Assembly: GCF_000577275.2 (NCBI RefSeq)
Contig: NZ_HG916852.1
Coordinates: 1,801,001-1,865,000 of the forward strand
Source: Rhizobium favelukesii
GTDB lineage: Bacteria > Pseudomonadota > Alphaproteobacteria > Rhizobiales > Rhizobiaceae
Direction: 5' to 3'
Length of the DNA: 64,000 nucleotides
This document shows positions 1 to 11,319 of this stretch, piece after piece. Each line of letters opens with the position of its first letter. Positions within the stretch are counted from its first letter, which is position 1. The notes under the pieces are model-generated. The model had not been told where the DNA came from. It did no database searches and saw only the letters and a program-made list of their open reading frames with translations. The position numbers were made by a program, and so were the translations under genes.

Positions 1-2
1 CT

Positions 3-629
3 CTGCCGGAGGCGCCGCCGCGTGCGATGTCTCTCGCTGATGTCGCCGCGCGCGTCCGTGCGGCGTCGGAGCGGAACGCTGCGCAGTTGCAGCGCGAAGT
101 GCCGCCGGCATTTAGGCAGCCGGAAGCAAGTGGCACGGAACTGAGGACCGAAGCGCCGGAAACTGTTGGCGAGGCGTCGACTCCTGCGCCCGCTTCGCGA
201 TCTGCGGACGCCCCTATGGCTCCCATTTCAGCTCCTGCGCCGAAAATCGTCGCCGTGCGCCAGCCCGTGGAAGTACCATTCGAAATGCCTCAGGTCGCTG
301 CCATGGAGCCACGACCGGCTGTTGCTGACGCGGCTGAGGTATCCGTTCCCGCTATCGCCGCACCGACGGCGGAGGAGATGCTGCCAAGCCGCATTGAGGA
401 TGAGCAACAGCCAGTATTGCTCTCACATGATGCGGGCCTTCAGGTCGCCCGGTCCTTCGAGGAACTCGCTGCCGCCATCGATGGCGCCGAGCGTCGCTCT
501 CTCGATGAGATCGCGGAAGACATGCTGCGCCCGATGCTGCGCGAATGGCTTGATGATAATCTGCCAACCCTGGTCGAGCGCCTCGTGCGTGAAGAGATCG
601 AACGAGTGGCGCGCGGCCCGCGCCGCTGA
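3..629 (+). CDS. popZ: PopZ-type pole-organizing protein, 5' partial
   Basis: This is the 3' part of a PopZ/DUF2497 gene; the frame is open to the left edge, so the true start is probably outside the window. The visible part has a Pro/Ala/Glu-rich low-complexity middle (about residues 40-135), followed by a conserved alpha-helical C-terminus ending in EDMLRPMLREWLDDNLPTL and an Arg-rich tail. In the family this C-terminal helical region drives self-assembly into a polar matrix that anchors the chromosome centromere through ParB. The gene is followed by a strong terminator and then valS, an arrangement I regard as common in Rhizobiales. Family assignment rests on the C-terminal motif; function is inferred from the family. 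Confidence 0.85.
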   Translation: MPEAPPRAMSLADVAARVRAASERNAAQLQREVPPAFRQPEASGTELRTEAPETVGEASTPAPASRSADAPMAPISAPAPKIVAVRQPVEVPFEMPQVAAMEPRPAVADAAEVSVPAIAAPTAEEMLPSRIEDEQQPVLLSHDAGLQVARSFEELAAAIDGAERRSLDEIAEDMLRPMLREWLDDNLPTLVERLVREEIERVARGPRR

Positions 630-647
630 TCGGAAACGCCTTTCCTC

Positions 648-680
648 AAAAAGCCGCTCCGGTCTCCGGGGCGGCTTTTT
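648..680 (+). terminator. Rho-independent terminator after popZ
   Basis: AAAAAGCCGC (648-657) pairs with GCGGCTTTTT (671-680), with further inner pairing and a terminal T run. It lies 18 nt after the popZ stop codon. Confidence 0.85.
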
Positions 681-747
681 CATTGACTTGCCTGAAGCCA
701 TCCTATTTACAACCCGCATCTAAGAACCTCCAGATTTTGGTCCCCAA

Positions 748-3591
<2,844 letters not shown>

Positions 3592-3619
3592 AATCAACGC
3601 TTAGTAGCATGGAATTTTA

Positions 3620-3650
3620 CGACGCCCGATGCCGAATCGGGCGCCGTTTG
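3620..3650 (+). terminator. Terminator after valS
   Basis: Hairpin of CGaCGCCCGAT (3620-3630) and ATCGGGCGcCG (3636-3646) with a 5-nt loop, followed by TTTG; it begins 28 nt after the valS stop. A smaller hairpin (ATCCGGA/TCCGGAT) follows at about 3669-3688. The rest of the valS-fadL gap to 3993 shows no gene that I can support. Confidence 0.7.
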
Positions 3651-3993
3651 TTGAAGGTCGACATGAATCTCCGGATTTGGCATCCGGATTTACCGATATT
3701 CCTGAGCCCCACCTTGATTCCACACGTTTTCTTGTCGCCGCTGGCGAAAAACATGAGTGTTGTTTCCCTGTTACAGGAGGCAGCTAATGTGGAATGGTCG
3801 ACCTCAGCAGTATGGGTAATTTTACCATCCATAGAATTTTGTTCTAAATTGCCGAAATATTGACGTGCCCGTCAATTCTTTACGTAAAACATCCGTTAGC
3901 CCAGTTTCCAATCACGCCAGATCACAAAGTTGCCATTTATCGGCATCGCCTGCACAGTCCCGCCATTGCAATTGCCTGAGTGGGGGAGACACA

Positions 3994-5205
3994 TTGGCAT
4001 CTCGTATGATTTCGGCAGGCGTTCTGTCGCTTGCCCTATTTTCGACGCTGGCGCAGCCGTCCTTCGCGGGCGGCCTTGATCGCGGCGGGTACAATATCGA
4101 TCTGCTGTTTGACCAGTCGCGTTTTTCCGCGCAGTCGGCTGTGATTTATGTCATGCCGCAGCGTGAATTGGAGAATGTAAAGGACAACACTGCTCGCCGC
4201 GGAAATCTGAGTGGTCGGCCGAATTCGGCAGATGAGACGGAAAACTATGCCGTGCCCTATGTAGGCTTCAAGGCCGGGTATGAGGCGGTTGATTGCCTGT
4301 TCGACTACTCCGAACCATTCGGTGTTCACACCAATCCGGGCGTGAACTGGGCTGGCGCAAACAGCAACGTTGAGACGAAGGTCGATACTGAGAACTACGC
4401 GGCCACATGTTCATACAAGTTTGATGTGGGTCCCGGTCAACTTCGGCTCATCGGGGGCGCTTTTTATCAGCGGCTCGATGGTTTTCAGGAGAAACTCGTA
4501 GCTGTTCTCCCGCCGCGGTTCGGCACCGGCATCGGTCGCCTTGACATAGCAGACGAGTCCGGAGGATGGCGTGCTGGCGTCGCTTATGAGATTCCGGAAT
4601 ATGGCGTGCGCGCAAGCCTGGTGTACAACAGCAGGGTGAAATACGACGACTTGACGGGCACGTTGAACCTTTCGCAGGTCGCAGGCGGTGCCATCATTCC
4701 AGTTGCCGGCTCTGCCGAGGCGCCTGACTCACTTGAGCTGAAACTTCAGTCCGGTATTGCACCCGATTGGTTGGCTTTTGGATCTGTGAAGTGGACGAAC
4801 TGGAGCTTGCTGCAGTCGATCCCTTTTTGCCCGACGAACGGGCTTGCCTGTCCGGCTGGAGGGATAACGTCTCTCGATCTAGCCTATCGTGATGGATGGA
4901 CAGTTGTGGGAGGCGTTGGCCATAAGTTCAATGACCAATGGACGGCTGCGCTTAGCCTTACATGGGATCGTGGTACGAGCGATGGCTATGGCTCACAAAC
5001 GGACACATGGCTGGTTGGCGCAGGTGCGGCGTACAATCCGACTGAGAATGTCGAATGGCGCGTTGCTGGAAGCCTCGGCGTCATGACCAGCGGTGAGTCA
5101 GGAACTTTCACGAGGGATGGCGTCACCTACGGAAATGATGCCACTTACACCTTCGGCAATGATCTTGTGGCTGCCGTATCGACCAGCATCAAGGTGAAAT
5201 TCTAA
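3994..5205 (+). CDS. FadL/OmpP1-type outer-membrane transport protein
   Basis: Predicted outer-membrane beta-barrel of the FadL (OmpP1/TodX) family, which moves hydrophobic compounds such as long-chain fatty acids across the outer membrane. I prefer the TTG start at 3994, which has GGGGAG seven bases upstream and leads directly into a signal peptide (MISAGVLSLALFSTLAQPSFA). The open frame extends further upstream to 3865 but gives an unlikely Ser/Cys-rich leader. The mature part begins GGLDRGGYNIDLLFDQSRF; its alternating aromatic/glycine strands and C-terminal Phe (IKVKF) are typical of outer-membrane barrels. Length is 403 residues. The substrate cannot be read from sequence. Confidence 0.85.
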   Translation: MASRMISAGVLSLALFSTLAQPSFAGGLDRGGYNIDLLFDQSRFSAQSAVIYVMPQRELENVKDNTARRGNLSGRPNSADETENYAVPYVGFKAGYEAVDCLFDYSEPFGVHTNPGVNWAGANSNVETKVDTENYAATCSYKFDVGPGQLRLIGGAFYQRLDGFQEKLVAVLPPRFGTGIGRLDIADESGGWRAGVAYEIPEYGVRASLVYNSRVKYDDLTGTLNLSQVAGGAIIPVAGSAEAPDSLELKLQSGIAPDWLAFGSVKWTNWSLLQSIPFCPTNGLACPAGGITSLDLAYRDGWTVVGGVGHKFNDQWTAALSLTWDRGTSDGYGSQTDTWLVGAGAAYNPTENVEWRVAGSLGVMTSGESGTFTRDGVTYGNDATYTFGNDLVAAVSTSIKVKF

Positions 5206-5226
5206 GTTACAAAGATGAGCCTCAGG

Positions 5227-5257
5227 AAAGCCCGGCAAAATTGTCGGGCTTTTCTTT
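5227..5257 (+). terminator. Terminator after fadL-like gene
   Basis: AAAGCCCGgCAA (5227-5238) pairs with TTGtCGGGCTTT (5241-5252), followed by TCTTT, 21 nt after the stop. Confidence 0.85.
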
Positions 5258-5901
5258 ATGTACGGGTCGTTAAGCATGCCGTTTCCACGTCTCATTTTGT
5301 GACGATTCAGCAACAGTTTTTTACCAGCATTTGAGTAAGATGATCCCACGGTGAAATTGTCCATTTCCCGCCACAAACTAGGCGCAGCGCTATAGGCAGG
5401 CGAGGGAATGACAGGCGTAGGGTGCGCGTAAAAGAGTACGATGAGCGAGTTCGTAACGGGTACAGTCAAGATGGGTGAAGCGTACGGCGAAGATGCCGCT
5501 GCCGACGCCATTTTCCTTTTCCCGCAAGGCGATGCCGCCCCAGAACTTCGCTCTGACGTTGCGCTTCCGAACCTCTCTTTCTTCTCGTTTTCAAACCGAT
5601 CGGCATTATCGGAATCGGCTTCCGGTAACATCGACACAGGTTTGGTCACAATTGGTGATTACCCTTTCTTTGACGGCGGAAAGGCGCATAGCCGGGCCGC
5701 GGGAGTGAGGCAGATGGCATCGCGCCGGACAGCGGGCGGAGAGTGTCGATGCGCTGGGAATTGAGGCTCTCGCGGGAGGGCGAAAGGCTAGATGCGACGC
5801 GGGCAAGCGGGCCCTTGAGCCCACCGCGGGATCGCTCGCCGGGAGGAATGCATCCGCGGATAGAAAGTCCGCACGGGTGGAAGCGAAAGAAACCGAGTGA
5901 A
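5258..5901. other. Long gene-poor interval upstream of exoR
   Basis: About 640 bases with no gene that I can support. Open frames exist on both strands (for example 5441-5764 plus, 5098-5649 minus), but their translations look like low-complexity chance frames. The last 200 bases are very GC-rich and full of short inverted repeats. This interval probably holds the exoR promoter and a structured leader, but no specific element was recognised. Confidence 0.5.
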
Positions 5902-6705
5902 ATGCTGACGTCCGAGTTCAGACCTTTCAGACGAATGCTCATGGGGCTTTCCATTGCCTGTTGCGCGGCAATTGCATCGCCCGCGAGCGCATTCGACATC
6001 AAGTCAGGCGTTTCGAAGGAGTCCGGTCCCTTCGATCTCTTCAAGTTCGGCTTCAAGGCTTATAAGAACGGTCAGAAAGAAGAAGCGGTCGAGGCTTACA
6101 AATATGCCGCCGAGAAGGGCCATACGGGCTCGCGATGGGCACTTGCCAACATGTATGCCGATGGCGATGGCGTCGCGCAGGATGACTTCGAAGCCTTCAA
6201 GATCTATAGCGAGATTGCCCAGCAAGGGGTGGAGCCCGGCTCTGAAGACACTGGCTTCTTCGTCAACGCGCTGCTGTCGCTTGCCAACTATTACAAGCGC
6301 GGTATTCCTGGCAGCCCTGTTAAGACCGATCTCAACCAGGCGCGTCAGCTTTATTTCCAGGCTGCTTCCACCTTCGGTGTGCCCGAGGCGCAGTTCCAAC
6401 TGGCACAGATGATGCTAGCGGGCGAAGGCGGCAGCACCAGCACGCAGCAGGCAAAGAAGTGGCTCAACCAGGCTCGCAAGAGCGGCCATCCAGGTGCCAT
6501 GGCCGTCTTCGGCAATATCCTCTTCCAGGAGGGGCAGGCAGCCAATGGGCTGGCGCTGATGACCGCCGCTCTCGATCGCTGCAAGCCGAAGGACTGTGGC
6601 TGGATGGAGTCCCTGCAGGAGCAGGCCTTCTCCGTCGCGACCGAAAGCGACCGCCGCTCGGCCGTCGCACTTTCTCACAAGATCGCCGTCAACGGCGCCG
6701 ACTAG
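5902..6705 (+). CDS. exoR: ExoR, periplasmic Sel1-repeat regulator of exopolysaccharide synthesis
   Basis: Periplasmic negative regulator of the ExoS/ChvI two-component system, controlling succinoglycan, flagella and symbiosis genes in Sinorhizobium; this role is known from the family. The ATG at 5902 gives 267 residues starting MLTSEFRPFRR, close to the known ExoR length. A signal peptide ends at ASA (residue 30). The mature protein is built of Sel1/TPR-like repeats (for example GHTGSRWALANMYADGDGVA and FGVPEAQFQLAQMMLAGEGG). The open frame extends upstream to 5743, but that leader is Arg-rich and unlike a signal sequence. It converges with xthA across 59 nt. Confidence 0.95.
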   Translation: MLTSEFRPFRRMLMGLSIACCAAIASPASAFDIKSGVSKESGPFDLFKFGFKAYKNGQKEEAVEAYKYAAEKGHTGSRWALANMYADGDGVAQDDFEAFKIYSEIAQQGVEPGSEDTGFFVNALLSLANYYKRGIPGSPVKTDLNQARQLYFQAASTFGVPEAQFQLAQMMLAGEGGSTSTQQAKKWLNQARKSGHPGAMAVFGNILFQEGQAANGLALMTAALDRCKPKDCGWMESLQEQAFSVATESDRRSAVALSHKIAVNGAD

Positions 6706-6710
6706 AGAAT

Positions 6711-6731
6711 GCCTCCCGAAAATTGGGAGCC
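6711..6731. terminator. Hairpin between exoR and xthA
   Basis: CTCCC (6713-6717) pairs with GGGAG (6725-6729) over a 7-nt loop between the convergent exoR and xthA. There is no clear T run, so terminator function is only plausible. Confidence 0.4.
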
Positions 6732-6764
6732 GGCGACAAGCAATCCGAAGGATCGCGACGCGCT

Positions 6765-7562
6765 CTAGGCGCCGGTTGTGAAATCGAAATACGCAACGAC
6801 AGGCACGTGGTCCGACGGCTTCTCCCAGGCACGGACATGCTTTTCAATCGCAGATGATGTCATGCGGTCTGCAGCCTCGGGCGAAAGCATCAGGTGGTCG
6901 ATGCGAATGCCGTTGTTCTTCTGCCAAGCGCCCGCCTGATAATCCCAGAACGAGTAGAGTTGAACGGCATCCGTCGTCGCGCGCACGGCATCGGTCAATC
7001 CAAGGCCTTCAAGTCGGCGGAATGCCTGCCGTGTCTGCGGCAGGAACAACGCGTCGTTCTCCCAGACCTTGGGTTCGAAGCAGTCGTGCGGCTCCTGGAT
7101 GACGTTGTAGTCGCCGGCAAGGATCAGGATTTCCTCGTAAGCCAAGCGCTCGGCTGCGAATGTGCGCAGCCGCTCCATCCATGCGAGCTTGTAGGTATAT
7201 TTCTCGGTCTCGACCGGATTGCCGTTTGGCAGGTAGAGGCAGCAGACGCGCGCGACGCGATTGCCGGGCAGCGAAAACACGGCTTCGAGGAAGCGGGCCT
7301 GCTCGTCAAGCGGATCGCCTGGCAGCCCGCGGCTCACCTCGTCGGGCTTGGTTTTCGAAAGAATCGCCACACCGTTGAAGCCTTTCTGGCCGTGCGTCTC
7401 GACATGATAGCCCATCGCTTCGATTTCGAGCCTGGGAAAACCCTCGTCGATCGTCTTGATCTCCTGCAGGCAGACGATATCGGGATCCGAGTCCTTCAGC
7501 CATTGCGTCAGGTTATCGATGCGCGCCTTGACGCCGTTGATGTTCCAGGTCGCGATCTTCAT
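6765..7562 (-). CDS. xthA: Exodeoxyribonuclease III (AP endonuclease)
   Basis: Member of the ExoIII/APE1 family that cleaves at abasic sites and trims 3' blocked ends in base-excision repair. Length is 265 residues, against about 268 in E. coli. Visible catalytic motifs are WNINGVKAR (Asn7), CLQEIKT (metal ligand Glu34), LAGDYNV in the middle, and the C-terminal SDHVPV. The start MKIATWNING is the family start. It is monocistronic and read towards exoR. Confidence 0.95.
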   Translation of the reverse strand: MKIATWNINGVKARIDNLTQWLKDSDPDIVCLQEIKTIDEGFPRLEIEAMGYHVETHGQKGFNGVAILSKTKPDEVSRGLPGDPLDEQARFLEAVFSLPGNRVARVCCLYLPNGNPVETEKYTYKLAWMERLRTFAAERLAYEEILILAGDYNVIQEPHDCFEPKVWENDALFLPQTRQAFRRLEGLGLTDAVRATTDAVQLYSFWDYQAGAWQKNNGIRIDHLMLSPEAADRMTSSAIEKHVRAWEKPSDHVPVVAYFDFTTGA

Positions 7563-7627
7563 GGGGTGTCCTGTTCCGCTTCGTCGGTCTCTTGTATCGT
7601 GCTCCGTCGAGCGCGGACAAGACTATA

Positions 7628-7657
7628 AACCGGCCGCAAGGGATTCTTCGGCCGGTT
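7628..7657 (-). terminator. Hairpin downstream of erpA
   Basis: A perfect 9-bp inverted repeat, AACCGGCCG (7628-7636) and CGGCCGGTT (7649-7657), with a 12-nt loop. It lies between the erpA stop and the xthA start. The T run on the minus strand is weak. Confidence 0.55.
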
Positions 7658-7680
7658 CAATGTGGATACCTGGAGAAGGA

Positions 7681-8013
7681 TCAGATCGAGAAGCTTGTGC
7701 CGCAGCCGCAGCTTGCAACCGCGTTCGGATTCTTGATCTGGAAGGACTGTCCGAGCAGGCTGTCGACGAAATCGATCTCGGATCCCGCCATATAGACTAG
7801 GGAGAGGCTGTCGATTAGCACCTTGGCGTCGTTCTTTTCGACAACGGTATCGTCGTCCTGCGCGTCATCGGCAAGGTCGAACTTGTAGGAAAAGCCCGAA
7901 CAGCCGCCGCCTTCCACGGAAACACGCAACGCGCTCTTTCCGGGTTCGGTGCCGACGATCGCCGCGATTCGTTTTGCCGCGGCATCGGAAAGGGTTACAC
8001 TTGCGTCCGTCAT
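7681..8013 (-). CDS. erpA: A-type iron-sulfur cluster insertion protein
   Basis: HesB/IscA family A-type carrier that delivers Fe-S clusters to apo-proteins. The 110-residue protein carries the three family cysteines: one in GGGCSGFSYKF and two in the C-terminal SCGCGTSF. I chose the ATG at 8013 because caggag lies just upstream and the result has the normal length; the open frame runs 19 codons further upstream. ErpA and IscA are hard to separate by eye, so the symbol is tentative. It is divergent from dgt across 213 nt, where both promoters must lie. Confidence 0.9.
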   Translation of the reverse strand: MTDASVTLSDAAAKRIAAIVGTEPGKSALRVSVEGGGCSGFSYKFDLADDAQDDDTVVEKNDAKVLIDSLSLVYMAGSEIDFVDSLLGQSFQIKNPNAVASCGCGTSFSI

Positions 8014-8226
8014 GTTTGCTCCTGCCGGGGTCAAGAACCGGAGAGAATAACTGTTAGCCGCTAGTTTCAAGCGACTGATTTCAAAGCTACTTACGCTTCA
8101 TACCACGAAAGCGCATGTTTGGCTAAAGTGGCAGCGAAAGCGGCGCTTTGCCGTTTATGCTCTCTATAGGTATGAAGAGCGCAAGGCGGCGTCAATGGGC
8201 GGCTGCATATCGAGTAACGGTGACAA

Positions 8227-9444
8227 ATGACGATCGACAGGCATGCTTTGGGATATGGCAATAGCGACAGGGCGGTTTATGCGGCCGATCCCTGGGCGAC
8301 GCGCGGGAGGCTCTATCCCGAGGACCTTAGCCCCACCCGTTCCGATTTTCAGCGCGACCGCGACCGCATTGTCCACACGACGGCATTTCGCCGGCTGAAG
8401 CACAAGACGCAGGTGTTTATCGCTCAGGATGGCGATCACTATCGCACCCGGTTGACGCACACGATCGAGGTTGCGCAGGTGGCCCGCGCGCTTGCCAGGG
8501 CACTGAAGCTCGACGAGGACCTCGCCGAAGGCGTGGCGCTCGTCCATGATTTCGGCCACACGCCCTTCGGCCATACGGGCGAGGATGCGCTGCACGAAAT
8601 GCTGCTGCCATACGGAGGCTTCGACCACAACGCCCAGTCGCTGCGCATTGTAACCAAGCTGGAGCGCCGCTACGCCGATTTCGATGGCATCAATCTGACG
8701 TGGGAAAGCCTGGAAGGGCTCGTCAAGCACAACGGCCCACTCCTGACCAAGGAGGGTGCTGGCACGCGTGGGCCGGTTCCGCAGCCGATCCTGGACTATT
8801 GCGAGATCCACGACTTGGAACTGGATACCTATGCAAGCCTCGAGGCGCAGGTCGCCGCGATCGCAGATGATATCGCCTATAACACGCACGACATCGACGA
8901 TGGGCTTCGCTCCGGCTATCTGACCTTCGACATGCTGGAGGAGATTCCGTTTCTGGCTGGTCTGATGGCGGAGGTGCGGGAACGCTACCCAAACCTCGAG
9001 TCCAGCCGCTTTACCCACGAGATCATGCGGCGCCAGATCACCCGTATGGTCGAGGACGTCATTTCCGTCGCGCAACAGGGCCTTGCGGAGATCGAGCCGA
9101 AGAACGCAACGGATATTCGCCAGGCCAATCGCGTGATTGCGACATTTTCCGACGACATGTTTGAAACCGACCGGCAGATTAAGGCGATGCTTTTCAAGCG
9201 CATCTACCGTCATCCGGACATCATGCGCATCCGCGCCGGCGCAGCGCAGATCGTGACCGATCTCTTCGGGGCCTATATGGCCAATCCGAAGGAGATGCAG
9301 AGCCACTATTGGGTGGATCACATCGCCGGCCTTGCCGAAGCCGCGAGGGCGCGCCATGTCGGCGACTATCTGGCGGGGATGACCGACACCTACGCGATCA
9401 GCGCCCACAGGCGATTGTTTGACCACACTCCGGATTTGCGATAG
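8227..9444 (+). CDS. dgt: dGTPase-like HD-domain triphosphohydrolase
   Basis: HD-superfamily deoxyguanosinetriphosphate triphosphohydrolase-like protein, expected to hydrolyse dNTPs to nucleoside plus triphosphate. The 405-residue protein shows the HD metal motif: Arg/His in [11 protein letters not shown] and [13 protein letters not shown] (His78), then His107-Asp108 in [16 protein letters not shown] later Asp lies in [15 protein letters not shown]. It runs in the same direction as argS, 64 nt upstream of it. Confidence 0.93.
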   Translation: MTIDRHALGYGNSDRAVYAADPWATRGRLYPEDLSPTRSDFQRDRDRIVHTTAFRRLKHKTQVFIAQDGDHYRTRLTHTIEVAQVARALARALKLDEDLAEGVALVHDFGHTPFGHTGEDALHEMLLPYGGFDHNAQSLRIVTKLERRYADFDGINLTWESLEGLVKHNGPLLTKEGAGTRGPVPQPILDYCEIHDLELDTYASLEAQVAAIADDIAYNTHDIDDGLRSGYLTFDMLEEIPFLAGLMAEVRERYPNLESSRFTHEIMRRQITRMVEDVISVAQQGLAEIEPKNATDIRQANRVIATFSDDMFETDRQIKAMLFKRIYRHPDIMRIRAGAAQIVTDLFGAYMANPKEMQSHYWVDHIAGLAEAARARHVGDYLAGMTDTYAISAHRRLFDHTPDLR

Positions 9445-9508
9445 GCAGCGGTCGCCCGGCGGGACCGGACAAATGCCTTGTGGCAGAGCCTATGCATGGA
9501 AGAGTGCG

Positions 9509-11266
9509 ATGAACCTTTTTACCGATTTCGACGCCAGGATTAAAACCGCCCTTGAACAGATCGATCTGGTCAAGGAGAAGCGATCCGAGGTGGATTTCGG
9601 CCGCATCGCGATCGAGCCGCCGCGCGACCCGAGCCACGGTGACGTTGCGACCAACGCAGCGATGGTGCTGGCAAAGCCGCTCGGCACCAATCCGCGCGCT
9701 CTGGCAGAGATCATTACGGCGAAGTTGAAGGAAGACGCCGACGTCGCGGACGTCTCGGTAGCTGGCCCCGGCTTCATCAACATCAAGCTTTCCGTCGGCT
9801 ACTGGCAGCGCCTGCTTGCCTCGATGATCGACGCTGGCACGGACTACGGCCGCTCGGCGCTTGGCGCCGGCAAGCGCGTCAACGTCGAGTATGTGTCGGC
9901 GAACCCGACCGGTCCCATGCATGTCGGCCATTGCCGTGGCGCCGTGGTCGGCGACGCGCTCGCCAACCTGCTTTCCTTTGCCGGCTTCGATGTCGTCAAG
10001 GAGTACTACATCAACGACGCCGGCTCGCAGATCGACGTGCTGGCGCGGTCGGTTTTCCTGCGTTATCGCGAAGCTCTCGGCGAGAAGATCGGAGAGATTC
10101 CGCCAGGACTTTATCCGGGCGACTATCTCATTCCTGTCGGTCAGTCACTGGCCCGTGACTACGGCGTCAGGCTGCACAACATGACCGAAGATCAGTGGAT
10201 GCCGATCGTCAAGGATCGCACGATCGATGCGATGATGGCGATGATCCGCGAGGATCTGGACGCGTTGAACGTGCATCATGACGTGTTTTTCTCTGAGCGC
10301 ACGCTGCACGCCCATGGCGCTGCCGCGATCCGCACCGCGATCAACGATCTGACGTTCAATGGGCATGTCTATAAGGGCACGCTGCCGCCACCGAAGGGCC
10401 AGTTGCCCGAGGACTGGGAGGACCGTGAGCAGACGCTGTTCCGCTCAACGGAAGTCGGCGACGATATGGATCGGCCGCTGATCAAGTCGGACGGCTCCTA
10501 CACCTATTTTGCTGCCGACGTTGCCTACTTCAAGAACAAATTCGACCGTGGCTTCAACGAGATGATCTATGTTCTCGGCGCCGACCACGGCGGCTACGTC
10601 AAGCGCCTTGAGGCGGTCGCCCGCGGTGTTTCCGAAGGTAAGGCGAAGCTGACGGTCCTCCTTTGCCAACTCGTGAAGCTGTTCCGTAATGGCGAGCCGG
10701 TGAAGATGTCGAAGCGCTCGGGCGACTTCGTCACCCTCCGCGAAGTTGTCGAGGAGGTCGGCCGCGATTCGGTGCGCTTCATGATGCTATATCGCAAGAG
10801 TTCGGAGCCGTTGGACTTCGATTTCGCCAAAGTAACGGAGCAATCGAAGGACAATCCAGTCTTCTACGTACAGTATGCGCACGCGCGCTGCATGTCGGTT
10901 TTCCGGCAGGCGAAGGAGGTGTTTCCGGACCTTGACGTGACGCTTGGCGAGCTTGCGAAAGCGGCAGCGCGGATCGCGGATCCCGCGGAATTGCAGCTGG
11001 TTGCGAAGGCAGCAGAATTTCCCCGGTTGGTCGAGTCTGCGGCACAGTCACAGGAGCCGCACCGCGTCGTATTTTACCTCTATGACCTGGCAAGTTCTTT
11101 CCATGCGCACTGGAATAAAGGCAAGGATCAAGTAGACTTACGATTTATTAACGATAAGAACCGAGAATCGAGTATAGCCAGATTAGGGCTGGTGTACGCC
11201 GTTGCGTCGGTTTTGAAGTCGGGACTTGCCATTGCGGGTACCGCTGCGCCGGATGAGATGCGGTAG
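9509..11266 (+). CDS. argS: Arginyl-tRNA synthetase
   Basis: Class I synthetase that charges tRNA-Arg. The ATG at 9509 gives 585 residues beginning [17 protein letters not shown], the usual N-terminal Add1 tRNA-recognition domain. The HIGH motif is HVGH at 138-141 ([11 protein letters not shown]) and KMSKR is at 399-403. A DALR-type anticodon-binding helical domain forms the C-terminus, ending [15 protein letters not shown]. The open frame starts 30 codons upstream inside the dgt tail, but that extension is not family-like. Confidence 0.97.
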   Translation: MNLFTDFDARIKTALEQIDLVKEKRSEVDFGRIAIEPPRDPSHGDVATNAAMVLAKPLGTNPRALAEIITAKLKEDADVADVSVAGPGFINIKLSVGYWQRLLASMIDAGTDYGRSALGAGKRVNVEYVSANPTGPMHVGHCRGAVVGDALANLLSFAGFDVVKEYYINDAGSQIDVLARSVFLRYREALGEKIGEIPPGLYPGDYLIPVGQSLARDYGVRLHNMTEDQWMPIVKDRTIDAMMAMIREDLDALNVHHDVFFSERTLHAHGAAAIRTAINDLTFNGHVYKGTLPPPKGQLPEDWEDREQTLFRSTEVGDDMDRPLIKSDGSYTYFAADVAYFKNKFDRGFNEMIYVLGADHGGYVKRLEAVARGVSEGKAKLTVLLCQLVKLFRNGEPVKMSKRSGDFVTLREVVEEVGRDSVRFMMLYRKSSEPLDFDFAKVTEQSKDNPVFYVQYAHARCMSVFRQAKEVFPDLDVTLGELAKAAARIADPAELQLVAKAAEFPRLVESAAQSQEPHRVVFYLYDLASSFHAHWNKGKDQVDLRFINDKNRESSIARLGLVYAVASVLKSGLAIAGTAAPDEMR

Positions 11267-11319
11267 CGTCACCATTTACCCACAATGCTCTGGCATAAAC
11301 CTTAGCAGTTGCGAGTGGG

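Noticed and set aside
5441..5764. Possible 107-residue gene upstream of exoR
   Set aside because: No ribosome site of note, composition unlike its neighbours, and the opposite strand is equally open.
5650..5900. Possible RNase P RNA or other structured RNA (short stretch reading GAAAGTCC)
   Set aside because: Only a few bases resemble RNase P RNA; the remaining conserved helices could not be found.
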